Assembly: GCF_050436765.1 (NCBI RefSeq) | Contig: NZ_JBNQGD010000253.1 | Span: forward strand, 1 to 13,096 | Origin: Arachidicoccus sp050436765 | GTDB taxonomy: Bacteria > Bacteroidota > Bacteroidia > Chitinophagales > Chitinophagaceae | DNA length: 13,096 bases | Reading direction: 5' to 3' | In this document: piece after piece, positions 1-6,166 of the stretch | Layout of the letters: every line of letters starts with the position of its first letter | Numbering within the stretch: position 1 is the stretch's first letter | The notes under the pieces: model-generated | What the model was told of the DNA's origin: nothing | What the model saw: only the letters and a program-made list of their open reading frames with translations | Databases searched by the model: none | Translations under genes and position numbers: made by a program

Positions 1-636
1 GATATGAATGCAGTCATAAAAACATTTTTAAGAAATAATGACAACTCCATTTCTACTTTCTATGTATTGAATGCGATGGCTGTGCGTTCTATTGCCCCAT
101 CAGATTTGTTGCCCATTGCGCAAGCTGCCAGTGATAAGTTTAAAGAAGACGGTGCTTTGGCTGCATTTACCAGTCGCCTCAAGGAGGCCGTTTCATCAAG
201 CAGCAGTGGAAATTATCCTTTAGAAAATCAACAGGCCCCAGATTTAGCAATGCAATCCCCCGATGGAAAAACTATTAAAATTAGTGACTTTAAAGGGAAG
301 TATGTATTGGTAGATTTTTGGGCAAGTTGGTGCGGACCCTGCCGTGGAGAGAACCCAAATGTCGTAGCCGCCTACAATAAATTTAAAGATAAAAACTTTA
401 CTATCTTAGGCGTGTCTTTAGACAAAGACAAGGCGGCATGGGAAAAAGCTATCAAAGATGATGGTTTGGTTTGGAACCAAATGAGTGATTTAAAGTTTTG
501 GGATAGCAAAGCAGTAAATGTCTATAAATTCAATGGAATTCCTTTTAATGTGTTAATAGACCCCAGTGGAAAAATTATTGCCAACAGTCTACGAGGCGAT
601 GATTTAGAAAGTAAGTTGGCAGAAGTCTTGAAATAA
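1..636 (+). CDS. TlpA/ResA-type thiol-disulfide oxidoreductase, C-terminal part (5' end outside window)
   Basis: The frame is open from the first base, so the gene starts upstream and the ATG at position 4 is not a credible start. Counting from that Met, residues about 1-65 are a helical, non-thioredoxin stretch, like the N-terminal region of Bacteroidota AhpC/TSA-type lipoprotein thioredoxins. Residues about 76-210 are a thioredoxin fold: an APDLAM entry strand, the redox motif WCGPC (109-113), and a cis-proline segment GIPFNVLIDPSG (178-189). Family knowledge: such proteins are exported to the periplasm, often as lipoproteins, and reduce or exchange disulfides, for example in cytochrome c maturation or redox homeostasis. 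The signal peptide that would confirm this is not in the window. The partner is unknown. Both catalytic cysteines and the cis-Pro are intact, so the protein is probably active. Confidence 0.9.
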   Translation, partial: DMNAVIKTFLRNNDNSISTFYVLNAMAVRSIAPSDLLPIAQAASDKFKEDGALAAFTSRLKEAVSSSSSGNYPLENQQAPDLAMQSPDGKTIKISDFKGKYVLVDFWASWCGPCRGENPNVVAAYNKFKDKNFTILGVSLDKDKAAWEKAIKDDGLVWNQMSDLKFWDSKAVNVYKFNGIPFNVLIDPSGKIIANSLRGDDLESKLAEVLK

Positions 637-641
637 TCAGC

Positions 642-656
642 ATTGCGAAACGCAAT
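642..656 (+). other. Short GC hairpin after the TlpA-like gene
   Basis: ATTGCG and CGCAAT form a perfect 6-bp stem around an AAA loop, 5 nt after the stop codon at 636. It is followed by A residues rather than a T-tract, so it is not a convincing intrinsic terminator. It may instead stabilise the mRNA 3' end or be chance. The TTG within it (643-645) lies 20 nt before a TATCTTG sequence and could be part of a promoter for the next gene. Confidence 0.3.
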
Positions 657-672
657 AAAAATAGTTATCTTG
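643..672 (+). promoter_or_regulatory. Possible -33/-7 promoter for the small membrane protein
   Basis: TTG (643-645) and TATCTTG (666-672) are 20 nt apart, close to the Bacteroidota vegetative pattern TTG-N17-23-TAnnTTTG. The -7 box lacks one T. It lies 25 nt before the ATG at 698, and AGGA occurs at about 691-694. This is a tentative call. The alternative is read-through from the TlpA-like gene 61 nt upstream. Confidence 0.3.
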
Positions 673-697
673 TCCACTAATTGTATCATAGGAAAAA

Positions 698-1246
698 ATG
701 CAAGATCTAAATTACCCCATTTATTTAAAGCTTAAAATACCTTCGCTAACGAAAATATTCAAGTATTCTTTAATTATATGCATTATTATTTCTGTGTCGC
801 TTGGGATATTTCTTCTCCCATCTGGTCATTATTCAGAAGGTACAATGGCTATTTATGATGTTCCAAAAGAATCAAAATTCGAAATTTCATTGTTGTTAAT
901 TGCTATTTTAGGAATACCTATTTTTTTCATTTTAGCAAGTATTCGATATAAAAGAAAGGCATTTTTGCAATTAACCTCAATGAACATTATAATTAGTGAT
1001 TACAAAACAATTAAATATTATCCAGTTAACGCTATAAAGTATATGACTTGTAATGATGCTTTTTATAAAGGTGTAGCTGACGAGAAATTGACAATTGATT
1101 TTAAAGATGAAGACAACAATTTGATATGTATGAGATTAATTGATTATAGCCAATCAGATCAACTCATGGACACTTTGCTGGCATATAAGAATATAAAATT
1201 TAATATAACTGAAAATCTAATTGACCCAGAAGAATTGGATACTTAG
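698..1246 (+). CDS. Small two-helix membrane protein of unknown function
   Basis: I do not recognise a named family. The 182-residue product has two hydrophobic helices, about residues 21-41 (SLIICIIISVSLGIFLL) and 62-83 (ISLLLIAILGIPIFFILAS), joined by a short loop. A basic RYKRK stretch follows helix 2, which by the positive-inside rule places the C-terminal ~100 residues in the cytoplasm. That domain alternates strand-like segments and ends in a helix (SQSDQLMDTLLAYKN). This is compatible with a PH-like fold as in some bacterial two-helix membrane proteins, but that is only a guess from pattern. Start: ATG with a weak AGGA 4-7 nt upstream. The gene is noticeably more AT-rich than the flanking genes, and it lies between a TlpA-like gene and a strong terminator. 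Coding status is likely because of its length, coherent membrane topology and the terminator just downstream. Confidence 0.7.
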   Translation: MQDLNYPIYLKLKIPSLTKIFKYSLIICIIISVSLGIFLLPSGHYSEGTMAIYDVPKESKFEISLLLIAILGIPIFFILASIRYKRKAFLQLTSMNIIISDYKTIKYYPVNAIKYMTCNDAFYKGVADEKLTIDFKDEDNNLICMRLIDYSQSDQLMDTLLAYKNIKFNITENLIDPEELDT

Positions 1247-1292
1247 TTCAATTGTGCAAAATAGAAAGCGGTATAACCCATTGATTCCCAAT

Positions 1293-1331
1293 AAAAAATC
1301 CGAAGTAATTTTCTATACTTCGGATTTTTTT
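1293..1331 (+). terminator. Bidirectional intrinsic terminator between convergent genes
   Basis: The arms 1293-1307 (AAAAAATCCGAAGTA) and 1316-1330 (TACTTCGGATTTTTT) are perfect reverse complements, giving a 15-bp stem with an 8-nt loop. A T-run (1325-1331) lies on the plus strand and an A-run (1293-1298) gives the matching U-tract on the minus strand. It lies 47 nt after the stop of the small membrane protein gene and 15 nt beyond the stop of the convergent FKBP gene, so it can serve both. Confidence 0.9.
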
Positions 1332-1345
1332 CTTTCAAAAGAAAA

Positions 1346-1804
1346 CTATTCTGGCATAATGATAGAAGATTTCCCCGGGAGGATCTCCACCAATTCAATA
1401 TCAAAAATCAGATCTTTTCCTGCAAGCGGATGATTAGCATCTAACACAACCGATTCTTCTTTTACTTCTTTTATAATTACCTGAAACGTTTGTCCTTGAT
1501 CATTGCTCATTTGCAACGGCATGCCTACTTCGGGTGTCATTTCAGGAGGAAACTGAGATTTTGGGAACTCCACAATTTGCTCTTCAGAAGCGTGTCCATA
1601 AGCCTGCTCCGCAGGGATATTTACAGTTCTTTTTTCTCCAACTTTTAGACCGGTAACACCATCGTCAAAACCAGGAATTACTTGTCCGCTTCCCACTTCA
1701 AATTCAAGTGGCGATCGGCCTTCGCTACTATCAAATGTTGTACCGTCTGTTAATTTTCCGTGATAATGTACTTTTACTTTATCGCCTTTTTTAGCTGTCT
1801 GCAT
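1346..1804 (-). CDS. SlyD-like FKBP-type peptidyl-prolyl cis-trans isomerase
   Basis: The 152-residue product catalyses cis-trans isomerisation of Xaa-Pro bonds and probably acts as a folding chaperone. FKBP core segments are visible: VHYHGKLTDGTTFDSS (12-27), GSGQVIPGFDDGV (38-50) and PAEQAYG (64-70). Then an inserted IF (insert-in-flap) chaperone domain (about 71-121, with FPKSQFPPEM) interrupts the fold before the closing strand NHPLAGKDLIFDIELVEI (124-141). This arrangement defines the SlyD/SlpA (FkpB) subgroup. The His/Cys-rich metal-binding tail of E. coli SlyD is missing; the protein ends shortly after the core, as in short SlyD and FkpB proteins. No signal peptide is present, so it is cytoplasmic. 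Start: Met before QTAKKGD, the usual family N-terminus. It lies 86 nt downstream of rluD on the same strand. A TATCTTG-like element in the gap (near 1838-1844 on the minus strand) could give it its own promoter. Confidence 0.93.
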   Translation of the reverse strand: MQTAKKGDKVKVHYHGKLTDGTTFDSSEGRSPLEFEVGSGQVIPGFDDGVTGLKVGEKRTVNIPAEQAYGHASEEQIVEFPKSQFPPEMTPEVGMPLQMSNDQGQTFQVIIKEVKEESVVLDANHPLAGKDLIFDIELVEILPGKSSIIMPE

Positions 1805-1890
1805 ACAGGTATTTGTTTTTAAAATAAGGCCGCAAGATAAGCTTTAATTGGCAATTGGGAAATCATGAACTGTTATCGCGCAGTTATTTA

Positions 1891-2943
1891 CTATTGCTCA
1901 AGTGGCTTATGTTGAATATAATTGGACCATTTTTCCACCAATTGCTGCATGTCTTGAGGCAATTCTGAATCAAAAAACAACTCTTTCCCAGTTATCGGAT
2001 GTATAAAGCCCAAAGTCTTTGCATGTAAAGCACACCTGGGACAAATAATAAAACAATTATCTACAAATTGCTTGTACTTTGTAAAAATAGTTCCTTTCAA
2101 AATCCTTTCCCCCCCATATTCCCAATCATTGAAAAGCGTGTGCCCAATGGATTTCATGTGTACCCTTATTTGGTGTGTGCGCCCAGTTTCCAATTTACAT
2201 TCTACTACAGAAACATAGTTCAACCTCTGGAGAACTTTGTAATGCGTAATAGCATTTTTGCCTTTATCAGCTTCCTGATAAGTTGTAAACATTTTTCGGA
2301 AACGCTCATGGCGTGCAATATTTACATTTATCGTACCATTATCTTCCTCTACATCCCCCCAAACGACAGCGACATATTTTCGAATGACCGTATGATTAAA
2401 AAATTGTTTCGCCAAATTCGATGCAGCTGCTCCTGTTTTCGCCAATACAATTAATCCCGTTGTATTTTTATCAATCCGGTGTACCAATCCAAAACGTGGT
2501 AAATCCTCCTCATTTAATTGAGGGTTTTGTTGTAAAAGATGATAGGCGACACCGTTCAATAAAGTTCCAGAATAATTGCCAACACCAGGATGCACTACCA
2601 TGTTAGCAGGCTTATTGATGACCATTACATCATTATCTTCATACACAATGTTTAATGGGATATCCTCCGGTTTTACTTCGGAATAATCGGGACTCGCAAC
2701 CGAGACCCAAACCAATTCATCACCAGGTTTTATCTTGTAATTGCTTTTTACCTGTTGTCCATTTACAGTAAGAAAACCCGATTCAATACCTTTTTGCACT
2801 TTACTTCGCGTAGCATTCTCAATACGCGCCTGCATCCATTTATCTATACGTGTAGGCTCTTGCCCTTTATCGATAATAAAGGTTTTACGCTCATACAATT
2901 CTTCTGCATTCTCTTCTTGGGCTATATCTAAATCTTCCACCAT
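1891..2943 (-). CDS. rluD: RluD-family 23S rRNA pseudouridine synthase
   Basis: The 350-residue product converts specific uridines in large-subunit rRNA to pseudouridine. RluD modifies helix 69 (positions 1911/1915/1917 in E. coli); the exact sites here are inferred from family. An S4 RNA-binding domain spans about residues 30-80 (TRIDKWMQARIENATRSKVQ onward, GFLTVNGQQVKSNYKIKPGD). The catalytic domain has VINKPANMVVHPG (108-120), the signature HRIDKNTTGL (155-164) with catalytic Asp158, LETGRTHQIRVHM (251-263), and a closing CALHAKTLGFIHP segment. All family motifs are intact and the length is typical. The start at 2943 follows a perfect TATCTTTG box by only 4 nt, so translation probably begins at the 5' end of a leaderless mRNA. 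The next in-frame Met (residue 37) would cut into the S4 domain. The gene is divergent from lepA and precedes the FKBP gene on the same strand. RluA-family paralogues exist, but the N-terminal S4 domain supports RluD. Confidence 0.92.
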   Translation of the reverse strand: MVEDLDIAQEENAEELYERKTFIIDKGQEPTRIDKWMQARIENATRSKVQKGIESGFLTVNGQQVKSNYKIKPGDELVWVSVASPDYSEVKPEDIPLNIVYEDNDVMVINKPANMVVHPGVGNYSGTLLNGVAYHLLQQNPQLNEEDLPRFGLVHRIDKNTTGLIVLAKTGAAASNLAKQFFNHTVIRKYVAVVWGDVEEDNGTINVNIARHERFRKMFTTYQEADKGKNAITHYKVLQRLNYVSVVECKLETGRTHQIRVHMKSIGHTLFNDWEYGGERILKGTIFTKYKQFVDNCFIICPRCALHAKTLGFIHPITGKELFFDSELPQDMQQLVEKWSNYIQHKPLEQ

Positions 2944-2947
2944 GGTG

Positions 2948-2955
2948 CAAAGATA
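2948..2955 (-). promoter_or_regulatory. -7 promoter box of rluD, adjoining the start codon
   Basis: Read on the minus strand the sequence is TATCTTTG, an exact match to the Bacteroidota -7 consensus TAnnTTTG, with four bases (CACC) before the ATG of rluD. A TTG at the expected -33 distance is not obvious. Because transcription normally starts a few nt after this box, the mRNA should begin at or next to the start codon. Confidence 0.7.
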
Positions 2956-3130
2956 AAAGCTTAATGATTAAATTATTTTTTATATAAAAATTAAAACCAG
3001 ATTTTCATAAACAGTCTTTTGAAAACTTTATTATATTATATAAAAATATAATGCTCAAAAATTCATAAAATAGCTTGAAATCCACTGATTTTATTTACAA
3101 TTATTAATTATGGATTCCTAATTAACTCCC

Positions 3131-3138
3131 TATCTTTG
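3131..3138 (+). promoter_or_regulatory. -7 promoter box of lepA, adjoining the start codon
   Basis: TATCTTTG matches TAnnTTTG exactly and is followed by only CCGCG before the lepA ATG at 3144. The upstream 180 bases are very AT-rich and contain no clear TTG at -33. As for rluD on the other strand, the expected transcript is leaderless or nearly so. The rest of the 200-nt divergent spacer (2944-3143) shows no other element. Confidence 0.7.
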
Positions 3139-3143
3139 CCGCG

Positions 3144-4931
3144 ATGAAGTATATTAGAAATTTTTGCATTATTGCACATATTGACCACGGTAAAAGCACG
3201 TTGGCTGATCGCTTATTGGAACATACGCATACTATTGGGGAGCGCGACATGATGAATCAGGTGCTTGATGATATGGATTTAGAACGAGAGAAAGGAATTA
3301 CTATCAAAAGTAAAGCCATTCAGATGGAATATGTAATTGACAATATTCGATACACTTTTAATCTGATTGACACCCCAGGTCACGTAGATTTCAGCTATGA
3401 GGTAAGTCGTGCATTGGCGGCCTGTGAAGGAGCATTGCTATTGGTAGATGCCACACAAGGGATACAGGCGCAAACCATCAGCAATCTATATTTAGCAATT
3501 GATAATAATTTGGAGATCATTCCTGTTATCAACAAGATTGATATGGACGGCGCAATGATTCCCGAAGTAAAGGATCAAATAATTGAATTAATCGGTTGTG
3601 AGGAAGAAGATATATTACTAGCCAGTGGAAAATCAGGTATTGGTATCGAAGAAATTTTACACGCTATTGTAGCAAGAATTCCCCCTCCTGCCGGCGACGA
3701 GAAAGCTCCGCTGCAAGCATTAATTTTCGATAGTGTTTTTAATAGCTTCAGAGGAATTATTGCATACTTTCGCGTCTATAATGGCACTCTAAAAAAGGGC
3801 GATAAAATAAAATTCATCAATACAGGAGAAGAATATTACGCCGATGAGGTAGGCAAGCTGGGAATGGGTATGATCCCTACCAAAGATGTAAAAGCGGGAG
3901 ATGTTGGATATATTATCACCGGCATTAAAAATGCCAAGGAAGTGAAAGTGGGTGATACCATTACCCTTCCCGCAAATCCCGGCAAATCTATCAAAGGGTT
4001 TGAAGAAGTCAAACCCATGGTTTTTGCAGGTATTTTCCCGGTGGTTACCGAAGATTTTGAGGAGTTACGCGATTGCATGGAGAAACTGCAATTGAATGAT
4101 GCTTCATTAACTTTTGAATTGGAGACATCACAGGCATTGGGTTTTGGTTTCCGATGTGGGTTTTTGGGATTGCTGCATATGGAAATAATCCAAGAACGCC
4201 TGGAACGTGAGTTTAATCAAACAGTTATTACTACTGTACCTAACGTAAGTTTTATCGCATATACCACCCGCAATGAAAAAATAACCGTGAACAATCCGGG
4301 GCAAATGCCGGAAACGACCAAAGTGGATAGAATTGAAGAGCCATTTATCCGTGCACAAATAATAACTCAAGCAGATTATACCGGAAATATTTTGACACTT
4401 TGCCTAGGTAAACGTGGCATCCTAATAAATCAAAACTATCTTACGCAGACACGTGTAGAGCTTACATTTGAAATGCCTTTAACCGAAATCGTATTTGATT
4501 TTTATGATAAATTGAAAAGCCAAACACGAGGTTACGCATCCTTCGATTACACGCCAATTGATTATCGAGCCAGCGACATTGTGAAAATGGACATTCTCCT
4601 AAACAATGAAAAGGTAGATGCCTTAAGCGCATTGATACACAGAAGTCGCTCTCAAGAATTTGGAAGAAAATTGTGTGAAAAATTAAAAGAGCTATTGCCT
4701 CGTCAGCAATTTCAAATTGCTATTCAGGCGGCAATTGGTGCTAAAATAATTGCTCGAGAAAATATTAGTGCAATGCGAAAAGACGTAACTGCCAAGTGTT
4801 ATGGCGGTGACATTTCACGTAAACGTAAATTATTGGAAAAACAAAAAGAGGGTAAAAAACGGATGCGCCAAATAGGCAATGTTGAAGTGCCACAGGAAGC
4901 ATTCTTGGCTGTATTGAAATTAGATGAGTAA
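3144..4931 (+). CDS. lepA: Elongation factor 4 (LepA), ribosome back-translocase GTPase
   Basis: The 595-residue product is a translational GTPase that binds the ribosome and is implicated in back-translocation or in 30S biogenesis and translation under stress. GTPase motifs: G1 AHIDHGKST (11-19), the switch I region around GITIKSKAI (51-59), G3 DTPGH (76-80), G4 NKID (130-133) and G5 SGKSG (161-165; the G5 motif is usually SAK). EF-G-like domains follow. The LepA-specific C-terminal domain is seen in GGDISRKRKLLEKQKEGKKR and the closing GNVEVPQEAFLAVLK, which separates it from EF-G, which has its own domain IV instead. Length is close to the usual ~600 residues, so it is complete. The start follows directly on the -7 box with no ribosome binding site. 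An intrinsic terminator lies 24 nt past the stop, so it is probably transcribed alone. Identity is secure. Confidence 0.98.
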   Translation: MKYIRNFCIIAHIDHGKSTLADRLLEHTHTIGERDMMNQVLDDMDLEREKGITIKSKAIQMEYVIDNIRYTFNLIDTPGHVDFSYEVSRALAACEGALLLVDATQGIQAQTISNLYLAIDNNLEIIPVINKIDMDGAMIPEVKDQIIELIGCEEEDILLASGKSGIGIEEILHAIVARIPPPAGDEKAPLQALIFDSVFNSFRGIIAYFRVYNGTLKKGDKIKFINTGEEYYADEVGKLGMGMIPTKDVKAGDVGYIITGIKNAKEVKVGDTITLPANPGKSIKGFEEVKPMVFAGIFPVVTEDFEELRDCMEKLQLNDASLTFELETSQALGFGFRCGFLGLLHMEIIQERLEREFNQTVITTVPNVSFIAYTTRNEKITVNNPGQMPETTKVDRIEEPFIRAQIITQADYTGNILTLCLGKRGILINQNYLTQTRVELTFEMPLTEIVFDFYDKLKSQTRGYASFDYTPIDYRASDIVKMDILLNNEKVDALSALIHRSRSQEFGRKLCEKLKELLPRQQFQIAIQAAIGAKIIARENISAMRKDVTAKCYGGDISRKRKLLEKQKEGKKRMRQIGNVEVPQEAFLAVLKLDE

Positions 4932-4954
4932 TCTTATTTTCTGATAAAAAGATT

Positions 4955-4988
4955 AAAAACTTTCTCCTGTAAAAGAGAAAGTTTTTTT
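4955..4988 (+). terminator. Intrinsic terminator of lepA
   Basis: AAAAACTTTCTC (4955-4966) and GAGAAAGTTTTT (4975-4986) form a perfect 12-bp stem around the 8-nt loop CTGTAAAA, followed by a T-run to 4988. It lies 24 nt after the lepA stop codon. The A-rich left side would also give a U-tract on the minus strand, so it could stop transcription from the other side. Confidence 0.9.
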
Positions 4989-4989
4989 A

Positions 4990-5225
4990 TTGCCTTCTTT
5001 GAGCGAGGGTGCACCAAACAATTTTTAATTGTTGGGCTTCATATTTCACAACAATTGATTTACTACTTGGAAGAATGAGAAGTCTTACGGTTACTTCCTA
5101 CCTGTGCCCGCAGGTCCCTTAAGTTTTTTACGTCTTATACTGACAAAAGAAAAGTACACTGCTTCCAAAAACGTCGAAATATTTTGTGCCTTACATCCCG
5201 TCCGCGTTAAAGCGATGAACGGGTT
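4990..5225 (-). repeat. Hairpin-rich intergenic element, possible interspersed repeat or decayed reading frame
   Basis: This block of the gap between lepA and the phosphoesterase gene holds no intact gene but is not featureless. Three small hairpins are visible: AACAATT/AATTGTT (5017-5023 with 5027-5033, flanked by a bulged CC/GG extension), ACCTG/CAGGT (5100-5104 with 5111-5115) and CCCGT/ACGGG (5197-5201 with 5219-5223). On the minus strand a frame of 44 codons without an ATG runs from 5225 to the TAA at 5091-5093. It contains the peptide segments FIALTRTGCK and KLKGPAGTGRK. Near its end another frame opens (VTVRLLILPSSKS and KIVWCTLAQ) and runs to a TAA at 4987-4989. From memory, short stretches like these recur between genes in Bacteroidota genomes, but I cannot verify that here. 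It could be a repeat, a structured RNA, or a degraded gene with a frameshift. Confidence 0.35.
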
Positions 5226-5263
5226 TTACCGAACGTCATATACATATCGAATTAATAATCTAA

Positions 5264-5272
5264 TAATCTTTG
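5264..5272 (+). promoter_or_regulatory. Possible -7 box of the phosphoesterase-glycosyltransferase operon
   Basis: TAATCTTTG resembles TAnnTTTG with one extra base (or AATCTTTG with one mismatch). It follows two tandem copies of TAATAATC (5253-5268). It lies 54 nt before the chosen GTG start. No clear TTG is seen at the -33 position, so the call is tentative. Confidence 0.35.
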
Positions 5273-5326
5273 CGTAACCTTCGCATAACTTTTCATAAGC
5301 AACTTTGCATTATTAAATATATTAAT

Positions 5327-6154
5327 GTGCAAAAAAGAAACCTCGACGTAGTAGTTATTTCAGATGTGCACCTGGGTACCTATGGTTGCCACGCAAATGA
5401 ACTCACAAACTACCTAAAAAGCATACGGCCTCAACTACTTATATTAAATGGCGATATCATTGATGGCTGGCAATTTTCGAAAAGATATTTTCCAAAAGCC
5501 CATTTTGCGGTTATCAAACAAATTATGAGCCTGATCGCAAAAGACACACGTGTAGTCTATATTACAGGAAATCATGACGAGGTGTTACGGAAATATTCAG
5601 ATATGCAATTAGGCAATCTTTCTCTCACAGACAAATTCATTTTAAAAATTGGTGATAAAAAAATGTGGATTTTCCACGGAGATGTCTTTGACAACACCAC
5701 CAGGGGGAGCGCAAAAATTTTGGCCAAATTGGGTGGCAAGGGCTACGACTTATTAATATTATTGAATCGCGCTATTAATTCTCTTCTTAACAAACTCGGA
5801 AAAGAAAAAATATCCTTTTCAAAGAAAATAAAGAACAGTGTAAAAGAAGCCGTAAAATATATCAACAATTTTGAAAACACAATTGCAGAGCTGGCTATTG
5901 AAAATGATTTCGATTATGTAGTATGCGGACATATTCATCAGCCTTGCAAAAAAATATTTTCTACAGAGAAAGGAAAAGTAACCTATTTAAATTCGGGAGA
6001 CTGGGTTGAAAATCTTACCGCACTCGAATTTTATGATGGAGAGTGGAATTTATTTACCTATTCTTCTGCAGATTTCGCAATCAACTCAACAGAAAAAAAT
6101 ACCCCGCAAGAAGATTGGCATGTCTTCTCCGAAAAAGTGGACTACATATTTTAA
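5327..6154 (+). CDS. LpxH-like UDP-2,3-diacylglucosamine diphosphatase (metallophosphoesterase)
   Basis: The 275-residue calcineurin-like phosphoesterase has all metal-ligand motifs: DVHLG (13-17), GDIID (42-46), GNHDE (81-85), FHGD (116-119) and GHIH (201-204). NSGDWVEN (222-229) is the region typical of Bacteroidota proteins annotated as UDP-2,3-diacylglucosamine diphosphatase. LpxH hydrolyses UDP-2,3-diacylglucosamine to lipid X in lipid A synthesis at the inner membrane face. Whether this paralogue does that reaction is inference. Start choice: the frame extends back to a TTG at 5270, but that TTG is part of a -7-like box and the added 19 residues look non-coding. GTG at 5327 gives an N-terminus (VQKRNLDVVVISDVHLG) that fits the family. 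An ATG at 5325 is out of frame. The glycosyltransferase gene starts 12 nt after the stop, so the two form an operon. Confidence 0.85.
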   Translation: MQKRNLDVVVISDVHLGTYGCHANELTNYLKSIRPQLLILNGDIIDGWQFSKRYFPKAHFAVIKQIMSLIAKDTRVVYITGNHDEVLRKYSDMQLGNLSLTDKFILKIGDKKMWIFHGDVFDNTTRGSAKILAKLGGKGYDLLILLNRAINSLLNKLGKEKISFSKKIKNSVKEAVKYINNFENTIAELAIENDFDYVVCGHIHQPCKKIFSTEKGKVTYLNSGDWVENLTALEFYDGEWNLFTYSSADFAINSTEKNTPQEDWHVFSEKVDYIF

Positions 6155-6166
6155 AGACGAATAATA

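Noticed and set aside
1221..1433. 70-codon plus-strand frame overlapping the end of the small membrane protein gene.
   Set aside because: It runs through the bidirectional terminator and into the antisense of the FKBP gene; composition and position are those of a shadow frame.
2068..2454. 128-codon frame antisense to rluD, starting with a plausible ATG.
   Set aside because: It lies entirely inside the well-supported rluD gene on the other strand, is rich in Phe/Ile/Ser as expected for antisense of coding DNA, and has no promoter or ribosome binding site.
4128..4370. 80-codon frame antisense to lepA.
   Set aside because: It is fully contained in lepA, with no independent evidence; the same applies to 3836-4078.
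5325..5327. ATG at 5325 as the phosphoesterase start.
   Set aside because: It is out of frame with the phosphoesterase motifs by two bases; the in-frame GTG at 5327 overlaps it.
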